The position numbers and the translations under genes were made by a program. Source: JAPSGM01 sp036258735 (GTDB lineage: Bacteria; Chloroflexota; Limnocylindria; QHBO01). Taken from it: DNA of 11,622 nucleotides. Numbering within the stretch: the stretch's first letter is position 1; each line of letters begins with the position of its first letter. The notes beneath the pieces were generated by a model. It saw nothing but the letters and a program-made list of their open reading frames with translations, did no database searches and was not told the origin of the DNA. Shown here piece by piece: positions 1 through 7,823 of the stretch. The stretch spans positions 1 through 11,622 of the forward strand of contig DATADC010000138.1 in NCBI GenBank assembly GCA_036258735.1, written 5' to 3'.

Positions 1-28
1 CCGGCACTGCCAGCAAGGCGTGCGCCAT
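1..28 (-). CDS. start of an unidentified downstream gene, cut by the window edge
   Basis: An ATG at 28-26 (minus strand) overlaps the TGA stop of the preceding gene in a TGATG arrangement, the classic sign of translational coupling. Only nine codons are visible, reading MAHALLAVP, and the frame stays open to the edge. Nothing in so short a stretch identifies a family. By position it would be the next member of the deaminase / molybdenum hydroxylase gene train. Accessory genes such as xdhC/coxF-type cofactor insertion factors are often found in such operons, but that is only a guess from context. The overlap is seen directly; that a real gene starts here is inferred. Confidence 0.35.
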
Positions 29-645
29 CAGCCACGGGCGCGCTGCTCGCGCGTGACGAGCATGGGCGGGATGGCGCGGCCAGCCGCCGAATCGGCGATG
101 AGCTGTTTCAGCCGCCGCTGCCGGGTCGCCTCCTGCTTCGCGCTGACGACCCACCACGTCGCGCCGCGACGATAGCTCGGGCTTTGCGCCTGCCACCAGC
201 TCCACGCATTGGAACTGGCGCGCAGCCGCGCGAGGTAGTCGTCGGGGAGCTCCGCTGGACGGTTCTCGTACGAGTACGGCGCGCTGGACCCCGCCTTGCG
301 CGCCTTGAAGGCGGCGATGCCGGCCGGGCGTGCGCGCCCCTCGGCGATCAGCCGGCGCATGCGATCGATGTTGACCGCGCTCCAGTTGCTGCCCGGCCGA
401 CGCGGCGTGAAGCGGGTGGCGGTCAGCTCGTCGTCGATGCGGTAGGTGATGCCGTCGATCCACCCGAAGCAGAGCGCCTCCTCGACTGCCTGCGGGTAGG
501 TCATGGCGGCCCTGGGGACGTGCTTCTTGTAGTAGCCGACGAACAGCGCGTCGGCGGCAGCGTGGTTGGCCTCCAGCCATGCGCGGAACTCGGCGGCGCT
601 GGCGAAGATGCGGACCTGGTTGCGGGTCGGTGGGCTGATGGGCAC
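28..645 (-). CDS. YdeI/OmpD-associated family protein
   Basis: A 205-residue protein matching the YdeI / OmpD-associated (OmdA) family in sequence pattern and length. Visible signatures are AEFRAWLEANH near residues 18-28, the FGWIDG block at 60-65, RFTPRRPGSNWSAVN at 78-92, and a C-terminal SYRRGATWWVVSAK-type segment (157-170) followed by a basic helix. No signal peptide or membrane helix is seen, so it is probably cytoplasmic. Enterobacterial and Bacillus relatives have been linked to resistance against cationic peptides or bacteriocins, but the biochemical role is not established and should not be assumed here. The start is taken as GTG at 645, four bases after the FAD-subunit stop; a longer frame upstream reads into that gene and does not look like protein. 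It is the last complete gene of the train and has no obvious link to molybdenum hydroxylases. Confidence 0.85.
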   Translation of the reverse strand: MPISPPTRNQVRIFASAAEFRAWLEANHAAADALFVGYYKKHVPRAAMTYPQAVEEALCFGWIDGITYRIDDELTATRFTPRRPGSNWSAVNIDRMRRLIAEGRARPAGIAAFKARKAGSSAPYSYENRPAELPDDYLARLRASSNAWSWWQAQSPSYRRGATWWVVSAKQEATRQRRLKQLIADSAAGRAIPPMLVTREQRARG

Positions 646-649
646 GGGC

Positions 650-1504
650 CTACCAGCCGCCCTGGTCCCGGATGAGCCGATGCAGCACGCGCGAGGCGAC
701 CGCGCGGCGATAGTCGGCCGTCGACCGCACGTCGTCGATGGGGGACAGCGCGGAGGCAAGTTCTTGCGCGGCACGCTCCGCGAGCTCGGGGCCTGGCGGC
801 GAGCCCTCCAGCAGCGCCTCGACGACGGGGACCCGGACCGGCGTGGGCGCCACCGAGCCGAGGGCCAGGCGCACGTTGCGCCATGACCCGTCGTCGCCGG
901 GCTGCCAGGCCAGGGCCATCACGACCTTGGAGATGGCCTGAGCGCGCCGCGTTCCGACCTTGCGGAAGCGCACCTGGCGGCCGGACCGTACGGGGATACG
1001 GATGCGCAGGATGAGTTCGTCTGCCGCGAGCGCCGTGCGCCGGTACGACGGCCAGAACTCAGCCGCCGGGACGCTGCGCTGGCCGCGTGCCGAGCCGAGG
1101 ACCAGCGAGGCGTCGGCGGCGAGCAGGATGGGCAGCGTGTCGCCGGCCGGGGAAGCATTGGCGGCGTTGCCGCCCAGCGTCCCGCGGTTCTGAATCTGCG
1201 CCGCGCCGATGGTCGCCGCGCACTCGACCAGTGCCGGCAGGTGCCTGACCACGTCCGGAGAGCGGCGGATCTCGGTGTAGGTCGTCAGGGCGCCCAGCGT
1301 TAGCTCCCCATCGTGGCTGCCGATGCCGCGCAGCTCACCCAGCCGCCAGATGTCGACGAGCCTCTCCGGCACGGGACCCAGCTCGCCGGTGATCTGGACC
1401 ATCACGTCGGTCCCGCCTGCGATCGGGCGGTGGGGGAGCGCGGCCATCACGTCGAACGCCTCGTCCAGCGTTCGCGGAGAAACGACCGGTGGCTCGGCGG
1501 GCAT
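650..1504 (-). CDS. Molybdenum hydroxylase FAD-binding subunit (xanthine/CO dehydrogenase medium subunit, CoxM/XdhB type)
   Basis: A 284-residue FAD subunit of the xanthine dehydrogenase family. It carries electrons from the 2Fe-2S clusters to the final acceptor. The two FAD contact motifs are present: PIAGGTDVMVQ around residues 27-37 and TLGGNAANASPAGD at 109-122. The conserved RKVGTRRAQAISKV stretch (181-194) and the SPIDDVRSTADYRR segment (254-267) of the C-terminal domain follow. Length and domain order (PCMH-type FAD domain, then CO dehydrogenase flavoprotein C-terminal domain) are normal for stand-alone medium subunits. ATG at 1504 lies nine bases after the stop of the iron-sulfur subunit, with no strong ribosome site, so coupled translation is likely. 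Substrate specificity cannot be told from this subunit. Confidence 0.95.
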   Translation of the reverse strand: MPAEPPVVSPRTLDEAFDVMAALPHRPIAGGTDVMVQITGELGPVPERLVDIWRLGELRGIGSHDGELTLGALTTYTEIRRSPDVVRHLPALVECAATIGAAQIQNRGTLGGNAANASPAGDTLPILLAADASLVLGSARGQRSVPAAEFWPSYRRTALAADELILRIRIPVRSGRQVRFRKVGTRRAQAISKVVMALAWQPGDDGSWRNVRLALGSVAPTPVRVPVVEALLEGSPPGPELAERAAQELASALSPIDDVRSTADYRRAVASRVLHRLIRDQGGW

Positions 1505-1513
1505 TGGCTGGGC

Positions 1514-1995
<482 letters not shown>

Positions 1996-1999
<4 letters not shown>

Positions 2000-4389
2000 C
2001 GCTCGCGGTCCTGTGGCGGGTCGGTAGGCCCGCGCAGCGGGATCTCGTCACCGCCGGGAGGCAGATCCTCGATGGGCGGCGTCGCCGGCTCGGGCTCCTC
2101 GAGCGAGACGCCGGGCGCGGGAGGCATCGGTCCATCCGTCATGGCGGCCAGGATCCGCTCCGGCGTTGCCGGGATGTCGTTGACCCAGACGCCGGTCGCG
2201 TCGTGGATGGCCGCGACTACCGCCGGCGCCCCGACGTCCATAGGCAGCTCGCCCACGCCCTTGGCACCGTGCGGGGCACCCGAGAAGGGATGCTCGAGCA
2301 GGATGGTGCGGATGGGCGGCGCGTCCAGGCTGGTGGGAATGAGGTACGTCGCCAGCCGGTCGTTCTGGTAGCGCCCGTTGACGAGCTTCATCTCCTCGAT
2401 GGTGGCGTAGCCGATGGCCTGCAGCGAGCCGCCCTCCACCTGGCCCTCCGCCAAGACGCGGTGGATGACCTGGCCCACGTCGTCGGCGGCCACGTAGTCG
2501 CGCACGAACACCTCGGCGGTGTCCAGGTCAACGTCCACGCGGGCCACCGCCGCGGCCCACCCAAAGGCGGGATAGGCGTCACCCCGGTAGGTCGCGTCGT
2601 CGAAGTGCACCCCGGGGTACGGCGTGAACCGCTCGTCCACGCGCATCGGGCCGGCGTCTCGATAGGACGCCGCGAAGGAACGGCCGGTGCGCTCCTCGAC
2701 GGCGGCCCGCAGCTTCTGCGCGGCACGGATAAGCAGGCCGCCCACCACCATGGCCGTGCGGCTGGCCACCGTAGGGCCCGAGTCCGGGACGAGAGAGGTG
2801 TCCTGTGGCGCGATCTCGACCTCGTCGTACTCCACGCCGAGCGCATCGGCCACGAGCTGCGGAAAGATCGTCTTGGTCCCCTGGCCCATCTCGGTCGAGG
2901 CGGTGAGGATGCGAATGCGGCCTTTCTCGGTGAGCTCGACCGATGCCACCGATGCCAGCTTGACCTCCCCCGAGCCGGTGAAGCCGGCGCCGTGCCAGGC
3001 CAGCGCCAGGCCGACGCCGGAGGCGAGGCGGGCGCCATCGGTCCTGCGCTGGCGGGCCTCCCGGGTCTGCTGGCGATGGCGTTCGTAGCCCGATGCCTCG
3101 GCGACCGCGTCGAGCACCTCCAGGGCGGCCACGCTCTCGCGCAGCACCTGGCCGGTGGGCGTGACGTCTCCCTCCCGGTAGGCCCAGCGACGACGCAGGT
3201 CGAGCGGCGAGACGTCGAGCGCGTCCGCCACGCGATTGACCTGCATCTCGGCGGCGAACTCGGACTGCGGCGCGCCGAAACCGCGGAAGGCGCCATTGGG
3301 CGGCGTGTTGGTGGCCATGGCGCGGCCCACGATCCGCACGTCCTCGCAGCGGTAGGGGCCGCCGGCGTGCAGGGTGCTGCGCGATAGGACGACGGGAGTG
3401 AGCGTGGAGTAGGCGCCACCGTCGAGGATGACCTCGATCTCCTGCGCCACCAGGTCGCCGTCGCGGCTGACGCCGGTGCGATAGCGAATCACGCCGGGGT
3501 GGCGCTTGGTCGTGGCGCTGATGTCCTCGTGACGGTCGTAGATCATGCGCACCGGCTTGCGGCACTTACGGGCCAGCAGCGACGCGTGGAGCGCGATGAT
3601 GGAGGGGTACTCCTCCTTGCCGCCGAACCCTCCGCCGGTCTCGGACTGGACCACGACGGCCAGCTCGTCGCCCATGTCCAGCGCGCGCTTCATGGCCTTG
3701 TGAACGTAATACGGGCACTGCAGCGACCCGTGGACCGTAATTCCGCCATCCTCGCGCGGGACGGCGATCATGGCCTGGTTCTCGATGTACAGCTGCTCCT
3801 GGTGGCCGACCCGGTAGGTGCCCTCGATCACGACGTCGGCGCGCTCCATCGCGACAGCCGCGTCCCCGCGCTCGACGACGTACTTCGCGAACTCGCGGTC
3901 ACCCTTCAGCGGGTCGAACACCGGCGGCAGTGGATCCGTCTTCAGCCGGACGTGACGGCGCGCCTCGCGGACCGTGGCGCGATCTGCGGCGGCGATCAGC
4001 GCCACCGGCTCAGCCTGGTGGCGGATCTCGCCACCGACTGGCACCAGCACGGGCTGGTCGTCGTCGATGAGGCTCACAACGTTCTCGCCGGGAATGTCCT
4101 CGGCGGTGACGACCACCACGCGGCTCCAGTCGAAGGCCTCGTCCAACTCGATCGCCAGCAGCCGGGCGTGCGGCTCGGTGGAGCGCACGGTGGCGCCGTA
4201 CCAGGCGCCGGGGAAGACGAGGTCGTCGGCGTACTTCGCCTCGCCGGTGAGCTTCTGCGGTCCCTCGCGGCGGAGTGGCTCGGCCGTCCGCCCGCGGCCC
4301 GGAACGACTCCTTCGCGGGGCAGGATCAGGGCATCGGGAGCGGCGATGTGAGGCGGGCGGATGCGCGTCGTGCCGCTGGAGCGCTCCAT
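1996..4389 (-). CDS. Xanthine dehydrogenase-type molybdopterin-binding catalytic subunit
   Basis: The large subunit, 797 residues from ATG 4389, holds the molybdenum cofactor and active site. The N-terminal a/b-hammerhead domain starts near GEAKYADDLV. GGGFGGKE lies at 252-259, AFRGFGAPQ at 367-375, MGQGTKT at 501-507 and KGVGE at 710-714. The glutamate after GGGFGGK (E259), the arginine of FRGFG (R369) and the catalytic glutamate of GVGE (E714) correspond to bovine xanthine dehydrogenase E802, R880 and E1261. This points to a purine-type hydroxylase rather than aerobic CO dehydrogenase, whose VAYRCSFR loop is absent. Residues from about 753 form a proline- and acid-rich tail beyond the catalytic fold. 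An upstream in-frame ATG at 4449 would add 20 residues, but they look non-coding and span the hairpin and TACGAT box, so 4389 is preferred. The substrate is inferred, not proven. Confidence 0.94.
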
Positions 4390-4395
4390 TCGAGC

Positions 4396-4401
4396 ATCGT
4401 A
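4396..4401 (-). promoter_or_regulatory. Candidate -10 box (TACGAT) of the molybdopterin subunit gene
   Basis: On the minus strand TACGAT stands six bases before the ATG at 4389. Its TAnnnT form and distance would put the transcript start at or next to the start codon, giving a leaderless message, which agrees with the lack of a Shine-Dalgarno sequence. No -35 match is seen. It suggests that the hydroxylase genes have their own promoter within the gene train. Inferred from pattern only. Confidence 0.4.
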
Positions 4402-4409
4402 ACGCGCCA

Positions 4410-4426
4410 CCGGCCAATCCGGCCGG
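4410..4426 (-). terminator. GC-rich hairpin between amidohydrolase and hydroxylase genes
   Basis: CCGGCC and GGCCGG form a perfect six-base stem around a five-base loop, with possible extra pairing of flanking GCGCC and GGCGC. It follows the amidohydrolase stop by about 30 bases and has no run of T after it. It may attenuate or terminate read-through, or mark a processing point, just ahead of the TACGAT box. Confidence 0.35.
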
Positions 4427-4458
4427 CGCAAGCTTGCTGCCGGCGCCATGAGGGGGGC

Positions 4459-6060
4459 TCAGTGGCCGCGCCGCAGCGCGCGCCCGGGCGTCGCGCCGGT
4501 ATGGCGGCCGCCGTCCACGACGAGTGCCCCATTGACCACCACGAAATCGATGCCGTCCGGATACCGGCGAGGCTCGTCGTACGTCGCGTTGGACCGAACA
4601 CGGCCCGGGTCCAGCACCACGACGTCGGCCGCATACCCGTCGCGCAGCAGCCCGCGATCGCGCAGGCCGAGGCGCGCCGCCGGGGCGCCGGTCATGCGCC
4701 GCACCGCCTCCTCCAGCGAGACGAGCGCCTCCTCTCGCACGAACTGCCCGAGAATCCGCGGATAGGAGCCGTAGGTCCGCGGCGATGGCTTCTCTCCCAG
4801 GAAGGTGGAGTCGGTGCCGACCATGGCGCCCGGATGGCGGAGGAATGCGCGAAGCCCATCGGTCCATGGGCCGCCGGTCACCTGGGCGAGGCCGAGGTCC
4901 TCCGCCAGCAGCAGATCGCAGATGACGTCCACCGCGTCGCGGGCGGTCTCGCGCATGACGTCGGCAACCGTGCGCGACTCCCAGCGCAGGTTGACCGGGT
5001 TTGTGAAGGCGCCCAGACGGACGTCGGACCAGCCCTTCTCGGAGGTGTATGCCGCACCGCGGGCGCGCAGCTCCGCGCGGATGCGGTCGCGGACGGCGCC
5101 GTCGGCGAGGCGCTCCTTGAGCGCCATCGGTCCATCCGCCTGGACCCACTGCGGCAGCTGGATCAGCAGTCGCGTGGACGCCCACTCGTAGGGGTAGGTG
5201 TCGAAGGTGACGTCCCGGCCGGCGGCCAGCTCGTCATCGACCAGCGCCAGCAGCGCTTCCGGTGGACCCGGGTGCGTCTGGCGGTGGTAGAAGTGCGTGA
5301 CGTGCACCGGCCCCTCGCCGCGACGGCCAATCTCCAGCGCCTCGCGGAACGGGTCCAGGAAGCGGTCGCCCAGCGCGTAGCGGACGTGGGTGTGGTAGAA
5401 GCCGCCGAGTTTGGCCGCCTCGTTGGTCAGCGCGGCCAGCTCGTCGGTGGAGGCGTATGAGCCCGGCGGGTAGTCCAGGCCGCTCGACACCCCGAGTGCG
5501 CCTTCCTCCATCGCCTCCCGCAGCATTGCGCGCATGCTGGCCGTCGTCCGCGCGTCGGCGGGTGCGTCGCCCCAGCCTATGGCGCCGATGCGCAGGGCGC
5601 TGTTCCCGACCAGGACCGCGACGTTGACCGCCTGTCCGCGGTCGTATCGGTCCAGGTAGGAGGCGACGGTGTCCCAGTCGTAATCGAGGCTCGGCCGTCC
5701 GTCGAGGCCGGAGTTGAGCTCGACGAAGTCGAGCAGGTCCTGACGGTGCGCGAAGGGCGCGTACCCGTTCCCGTCCACGCCGATGACCTCGGTGGTGACG
5801 CCCTGGCGCACCTTCGGCTCGTGCAGGGGGTCAGCGAGGACTACCAGGCCGCCGTGCGAATGCAGGTCGATGAAGCCGGGGGTCACGACCCGGGCAGTGG
5901 CGTCGACATTGCGTTGGGCCGCCGGCGACCACTCGGGCGGACCCAGGTGCAGGCGGCCGTCACGCGCAGCGACCGTACTCAGCCGGCCCGGCGAGCCCGT
6001 GCCGTCCACCACCGTGCCGCCGGAGATGAGCAGGTCGACGCGCCCCGGAAGGTCGCTCAA
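4459..6060 (-). CDS. Amidohydrolase of the N-acyl-D-amino-acid deacylase (D-aminoacylase) family, atypical metal site
   Basis: A 533-residue metal-dependent hydrolase whose length and motifs fit the D-aminoacylase branch of the amidohydrolase superfamily. Seen are the N-terminal b-sandwich strand LLISGGTVVDG, then PGFIDLHSHGG with H67 and H69, GALGVSSGLDYPPG (187-200), YHTHVRY with H225, HVTHF with H256, and GTDS with D417. A typical C-terminal GYAADVVVLDP / VVVNGALVVDGG segment closes the b-sandwich. Family members carry a zinc-ligand cysteine in a GNCG motif; here the matching block reads VIGVDGNGY, putting D96 at that place. The lysine that usually follows the second histidine motif (SHxK) is also absent. 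It starts with TTG at 6060, 25 bases after the deaminase stop. The real substrate is unknown: an N-acyl-D-amino acid, a dipeptide, or a cyclic amide linked to purine breakdown are all possible. Confidence 0.85.
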   Translation of the reverse strand: MSDLPGRVDLLISGGTVVDGTGSPGRLSTVAARDGRLHLGPPEWSPAAQRNVDATARVVTPGFIDLHSHGGLVVLADPLHEPKVRQGVTTEVIGVDGNGYAPFAHRQDLLDFVELNSGLDGRPSLDYDWDTVASYLDRYDRGQAVNVAVLVGNSALRIGAIGWGDAPADARTTASMRAMLREAMEEGALGVSSGLDYPPGSYASTDELAALTNEAAKLGGFYHTHVRYALGDRFLDPFREALEIGRRGEGPVHVTHFYHRQTHPGPPEALLALVDDELAAGRDVTFDTYPYEWASTRLLIQLPQWVQADGPMALKERLADGAVRDRIRAELRARGAAYTSEKGWSDVRLGAFTNPVNLRWESRTVADVMRETARDAVDVICDLLLAEDLGLAQVTGGPWTDGLRAFLRHPGAMVGTDSTFLGEKPSPRTYGSYPRILGQFVREEALVSLEEAVRRMTGAPAARLGLRDRGLLRDGYAADVVVLDPGRVRSNATYDEPRRYPDGIDFVVVNGALVVDGGRHTGATPGRALRRGH

Positions 6061-6085
6061 GTCGTGGGCCGTCTGGCGCGGCGCC

Positions 6086-7123
6086 TCACGTCGAGGGCGG
6101 GGGAGTGATCGCGGCGATCTCGGCCTCGAACTCGCCTCGCACCCGGCGCTTCTCGTCCTCGTCCAGCCAGCTGGCCTCCACGCCGTCCAGCGCGACAGCG
6201 GTCACCTCGCGCCAGGGCATGTGCAGCGCCTCGGCCACCGAGCGGTATTCCTTGCCCAGGTCCAGGTCGGTCATGGCCGGATCGTCGGTGTTGAGCGTCG
6301 CCAGCAGCCCGGCCTGGCGCATGCGGCGGAAGGGATGGTCCTCCAGGCGCTCGTACTTGTTGGCGATCAGGACGTTGGAGTTGGGACAGACGTCCAGCGG
6401 GATGCGTTGCGCGGCCACCCGGGCGGTGAGCTCGGCATCGTCCAGGATGGCCAGCCCGTGATCGATCCGCTCGATCTGAAGCGCCTCCAAGGCCCTGGCG
6501 ATGTTGTCCGGGCCCGTGTCCTCGCCGGCGTGGGAGGTGACGCGAAACCCGGCCTGGCGGGCCGCGGCAAAGGCATCGGCGAAGTCGCGAGGGTCCACAC
6601 CCCGCTCGGTCGAGTCCATGCCGATGCCGATGACGCGCTCGCCCTTGCCCGCGCGCCGCACCTCGATGGCGGCCTCGACGAGCTCCTGCGCCGGACTCGG
6701 ACCGTAGGCGCGATCGATGTCGCAGATCAGCATGCAGCGCACGCCGGTGTCCTCCTCGGCGCGCTCTATTCCCCGACTCAGCCCCTCCACGATGTCCGTG
6801 AGCCGCTGCCCGGCCTCGAGGTGACGCGCCGGGGTGAAGAACATCTCGCGGTAGCGCAGGCCGTGGGGCGCGGCATCCACGATCGATTCATATGCGGCGC
6901 GCGCCCAGTCGTCTGGATCGGCCAGCAGCGACTGCACCAGCCAGAAGATGTCCAGGAACGAGTTGAGCGAGGTGTATCGGTACAGCTCGGTGGGGTCGTC
7001 GGTCGGCAGTCGCCGGCCGTTCTTGCGCGCCAGCTCGACCACCGTGCGCGGGCGGATGGTGCCCTCGACGTGGCAGTGCAGCTCCACCTTCGGCAGAGCG
7101 TCGTAGGCGTCCGGCGCGTCCAT
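6086..7123 (-). CDS. Adenosine/adenine deaminase family protein
   Basis: A 345-residue zinc deaminase. It should hydrolyse the 6-amino group of adenosine or adenine, giving inosine or hypoxanthine. The catalytic set is complete: H16 and H18 in ELHCHVEG, H198 and E201 in SHAGE, H222 in RIDHG, and D280/D281 in TLNTDDPA. The substrate-side stretch GIGMDSTERG (166-175) resembles the GLDSSE motif of adenine deaminases more than the GIDLAGDE of adenosine deaminases, while CPNSN (246-250) and NTDDP are closer to adenosine-type enzymes. Specificity is therefore open. ATG at 7123 is chosen because homology begins at once (ALPKVELHCH); a longer frame would run into the divergent gene. It is the first gene of the leftward train and would supply hypoxanthine, directly or via inosine, to the hydroxylase encoded downstream. 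Confidence 0.92.
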   Translation of the reverse strand: MDAPDAYDALPKVELHCHVEGTIRPRTVVELARKNGRRLPTDDPTELYRYTSLNSFLDIFWLVQSLLADPDDWARAAYESIVDAAPHGLRYREMFFTPARHLEAGQRLTDIVEGLSRGIERAEEDTGVRCMLICDIDRAYGPSPAQELVEAAIEVRRAGKGERVIGIGMDSTERGVDPRDFADAFAAARQAGFRVTSHAGEDTGPDNIARALEALQIERIDHGLAILDDAELTARVAAQRIPLDVCPNSNVLIANKYERLEDHPFRRMRQAGLLATLNTDDPAMTDLDLGKEYRSVAEALHMPWREVTAVALDGVEASWLDEDEKRRVRGEFEAEIAAITPPPST

Positions 7124-7133
7124 CTGACCGCGC

Positions 7134-7139
7134 AGTATA
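7134..7139 (-). promoter_or_regulatory. Candidate -10 box (TATACT) for the leftward operon
   Basis: On the minus strand TATACT is one base off TATAAT and lies ten bases before the deaminase ATG. A start about seven bases further on would give a leader of only a few bases. No -35 match is visible in the overlapping MocA-like coding region. It lies in the only AT-rich patch of a 23-base divergent gap. Confidence 0.45.
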
Positions 7140-7141
7140 TG
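7136..7141 (+). promoter_or_regulatory. Candidate -10 box (TATATG) for the MocA-like gene
   Basis: TATATG lies five bases before the ATG at 7147 and overlaps the opposite-strand TATACT box. If used, transcription would start at about the start codon, so the message would be leaderless, in line with the lack of a ribosome site. This is a pattern match only. Confidence 0.35.
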
Positions 7142-7146
7142 GACCG

Positions 7147-7710
7147 ATGGATCGGCAGGACGACGTCGCAGCGGTGGTACTGGCGGCGGGCGAATCCCGC
7201 CGCTTCGGGTCGCCGAAGCAGCTCGCACGGCTGGAGGGGCGCACGTTGCTGGAGCACGTCCTCGATACGGCGCGCCTTGCCGACCTGCGGCCAGTGGTCG
7301 CCGTGGTGCCCGTCTGGCTGACGCGGCCGGCCGCCCTCGACGACCCGGCGCTGATCTGGGTGCGCAACCCGCACCCCGAGCGGGGGATGAGCCACTCGCT
7401 GAAGCTGGGCTTCGCGGCGTTGCCGCGTACCGTCGTCGCCGCGGTCATCCTGCTCGGCGACCAGCCCGGCGTGCCGCCCGAGCACCTCCGCGCCCTGCTT
7501 GCCGCACGCGGCACGGTGCCCTTCGTGGCTACCGTGACCGACGGCATCCCACAACCGCCGTTGCTCGTCGAACGCGAGCAGTTCGCCGCCGTTACTGAAC
7601 TGGGCGGCGACGCCGGCCTCCGAGACCTGCTGCGTGGCGGCTCGCATGCTGTTGCGGCCGTGCCATCGCAGACGATCGCCGACATCGATACGCCAGCCGA
7701 CCTCCAGTAA
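7147..7710 (+). CDS. MobA/MocA-like NTP transferase (probable molybdenum cofactor cytidylyltransferase)
   Basis: A 187-residue nucleotidyltransferase of the MobA-like NTP transferase family. The nucleotide-binding loop LAAGESRRFGSPKQ is at 12-25, the metal-site GDQPG at 104-108, the GGDAGLRDLL block at 153-162, and the terminal DIDTPADL at 179-186. This pattern (SPKQ rather than the GxxK of MobA, plus the GDxGLRxLL and DIDTP blocks) is that of MocA, which joins CMP from CTP to molybdopterin. Bacterial xanthine dehydrogenase-family enzymes commonly use the resulting molybdopterin cytosine dinucleotide. Divergent placement 23 bases from the hydroxylase operon supports this role. An alternative would be a related sugar- or phospho-sugar nucleotidyltransferase. 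No Shine-Dalgarno sequence is seen before ATG 7147, which suggests leaderless expression. Confidence 0.88.
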   Translation: MDRQDDVAAVVLAAGESRRFGSPKQLARLEGRTLLEHVLDTARLADLRPVVAVVPVWLTRPAALDDPALIWVRNPHPERGMSHSLKLGFAALPRTVVAAVILLGDQPGVPPEHLRALLAARGTVPFVATVTDGIPQPPLLVEREQFAAVTELGGDAGLRDLLRGGSHAVAAVPSQTIADIDTPADLQ

Positions 7711-7727
7711 GCGCCGCCAAAGGGCGC
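7711..7727 (+). other. Weak hairpin after the MocA-like gene
   Basis: GCGCC and GGCGC flank a seven-base loop directly after the TAA stop. With a five-base stem and no T-run it is a poor terminator. The rest of the 113-base gap up to 7823 holds a ten-base palindrome (GTCGCGCGAC, 7744-7753), a candidate -10 box and a heptapeptide frame; no further signal is seen. Confidence 0.2.
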
Positions 7728-7782
7728 GATCCACTGGGTCGATGTCGCGCGACGTAGGCGGTCCGCGGAACAGTCACGCGCC

Positions 7783-7788
7783 TAGAAT
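7783..7788 (+). promoter_or_regulatory. Candidate -10 box (TAGAAT) for ruvB
   Basis: TAGAAT is one base off TATAAT. The predicted transcript start, about seven bases on, falls at 7795-7796, exactly at the ATG of a seven-codon frame ahead of ruvB. No -35 element is recognisable at the expected distance. No intact LexA box of known type was found around it. Confidence 0.5.
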
Positions 7789-7795
7789 CGGTCAT

Positions 7796-7819
7796 ATGTT
7801 CGACAAGCCGGCTGGATGA
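7796..7819 (+). CDS. Possible leader peptide (MFDKPAG) before ruvB
   Basis: ATG 7796 opens a seven-codon frame closing with TGA at 7817-7819, four bases before the ruvB ATG and in a different frame from it. It would be the first codon of a leaderless transcript from the TAGAAT box. Ribosomes ending here could restart on ruvB, whose own ribosome site (GGA at 7814-7816) is weak. The short length makes chance occurrence quite possible. Confidence 0.3.
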   Translation: MFDKPAG

Positions 7820-7823
7820 CGCG

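Noticed and set aside
4390..4449. A 20-residue N-terminal extension of the hydroxylase large subunit from ATG 4449
   Set aside because: There is no ribosome site (a C-rich run precedes it), the residues do not look like family sequence, and the stretch holds a hairpin and a TACGAT box right before ATG 4389.
3499..5460. A 653-codon open frame on the plus strand opposite the hydroxylase and amidohydrolase genes
   Set aside because: Its product has no recognisable family and low-complexity, R/A/G/H-rich composition. It lies wholly opposite two well-supported genes whose GC-biased third positions remove stop codons from the other strand.
5783..7321. A 512-codon plus-strand frame across the amidohydrolase, deaminase and the start of the MocA-like gene
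   Set aside because: It crosses a divergent intergenic gap and three genes with complete catalytic motifs; it is a by-product of GC-rich codon use.
7768..7801. GAACA and TGTTC inverted half-sites around the ruvB -10 box, as a possible LexA (SOS) operator
   Set aside because: The halves are 24 bases apart, far wider than known LexA boxes, and no intact site is present.
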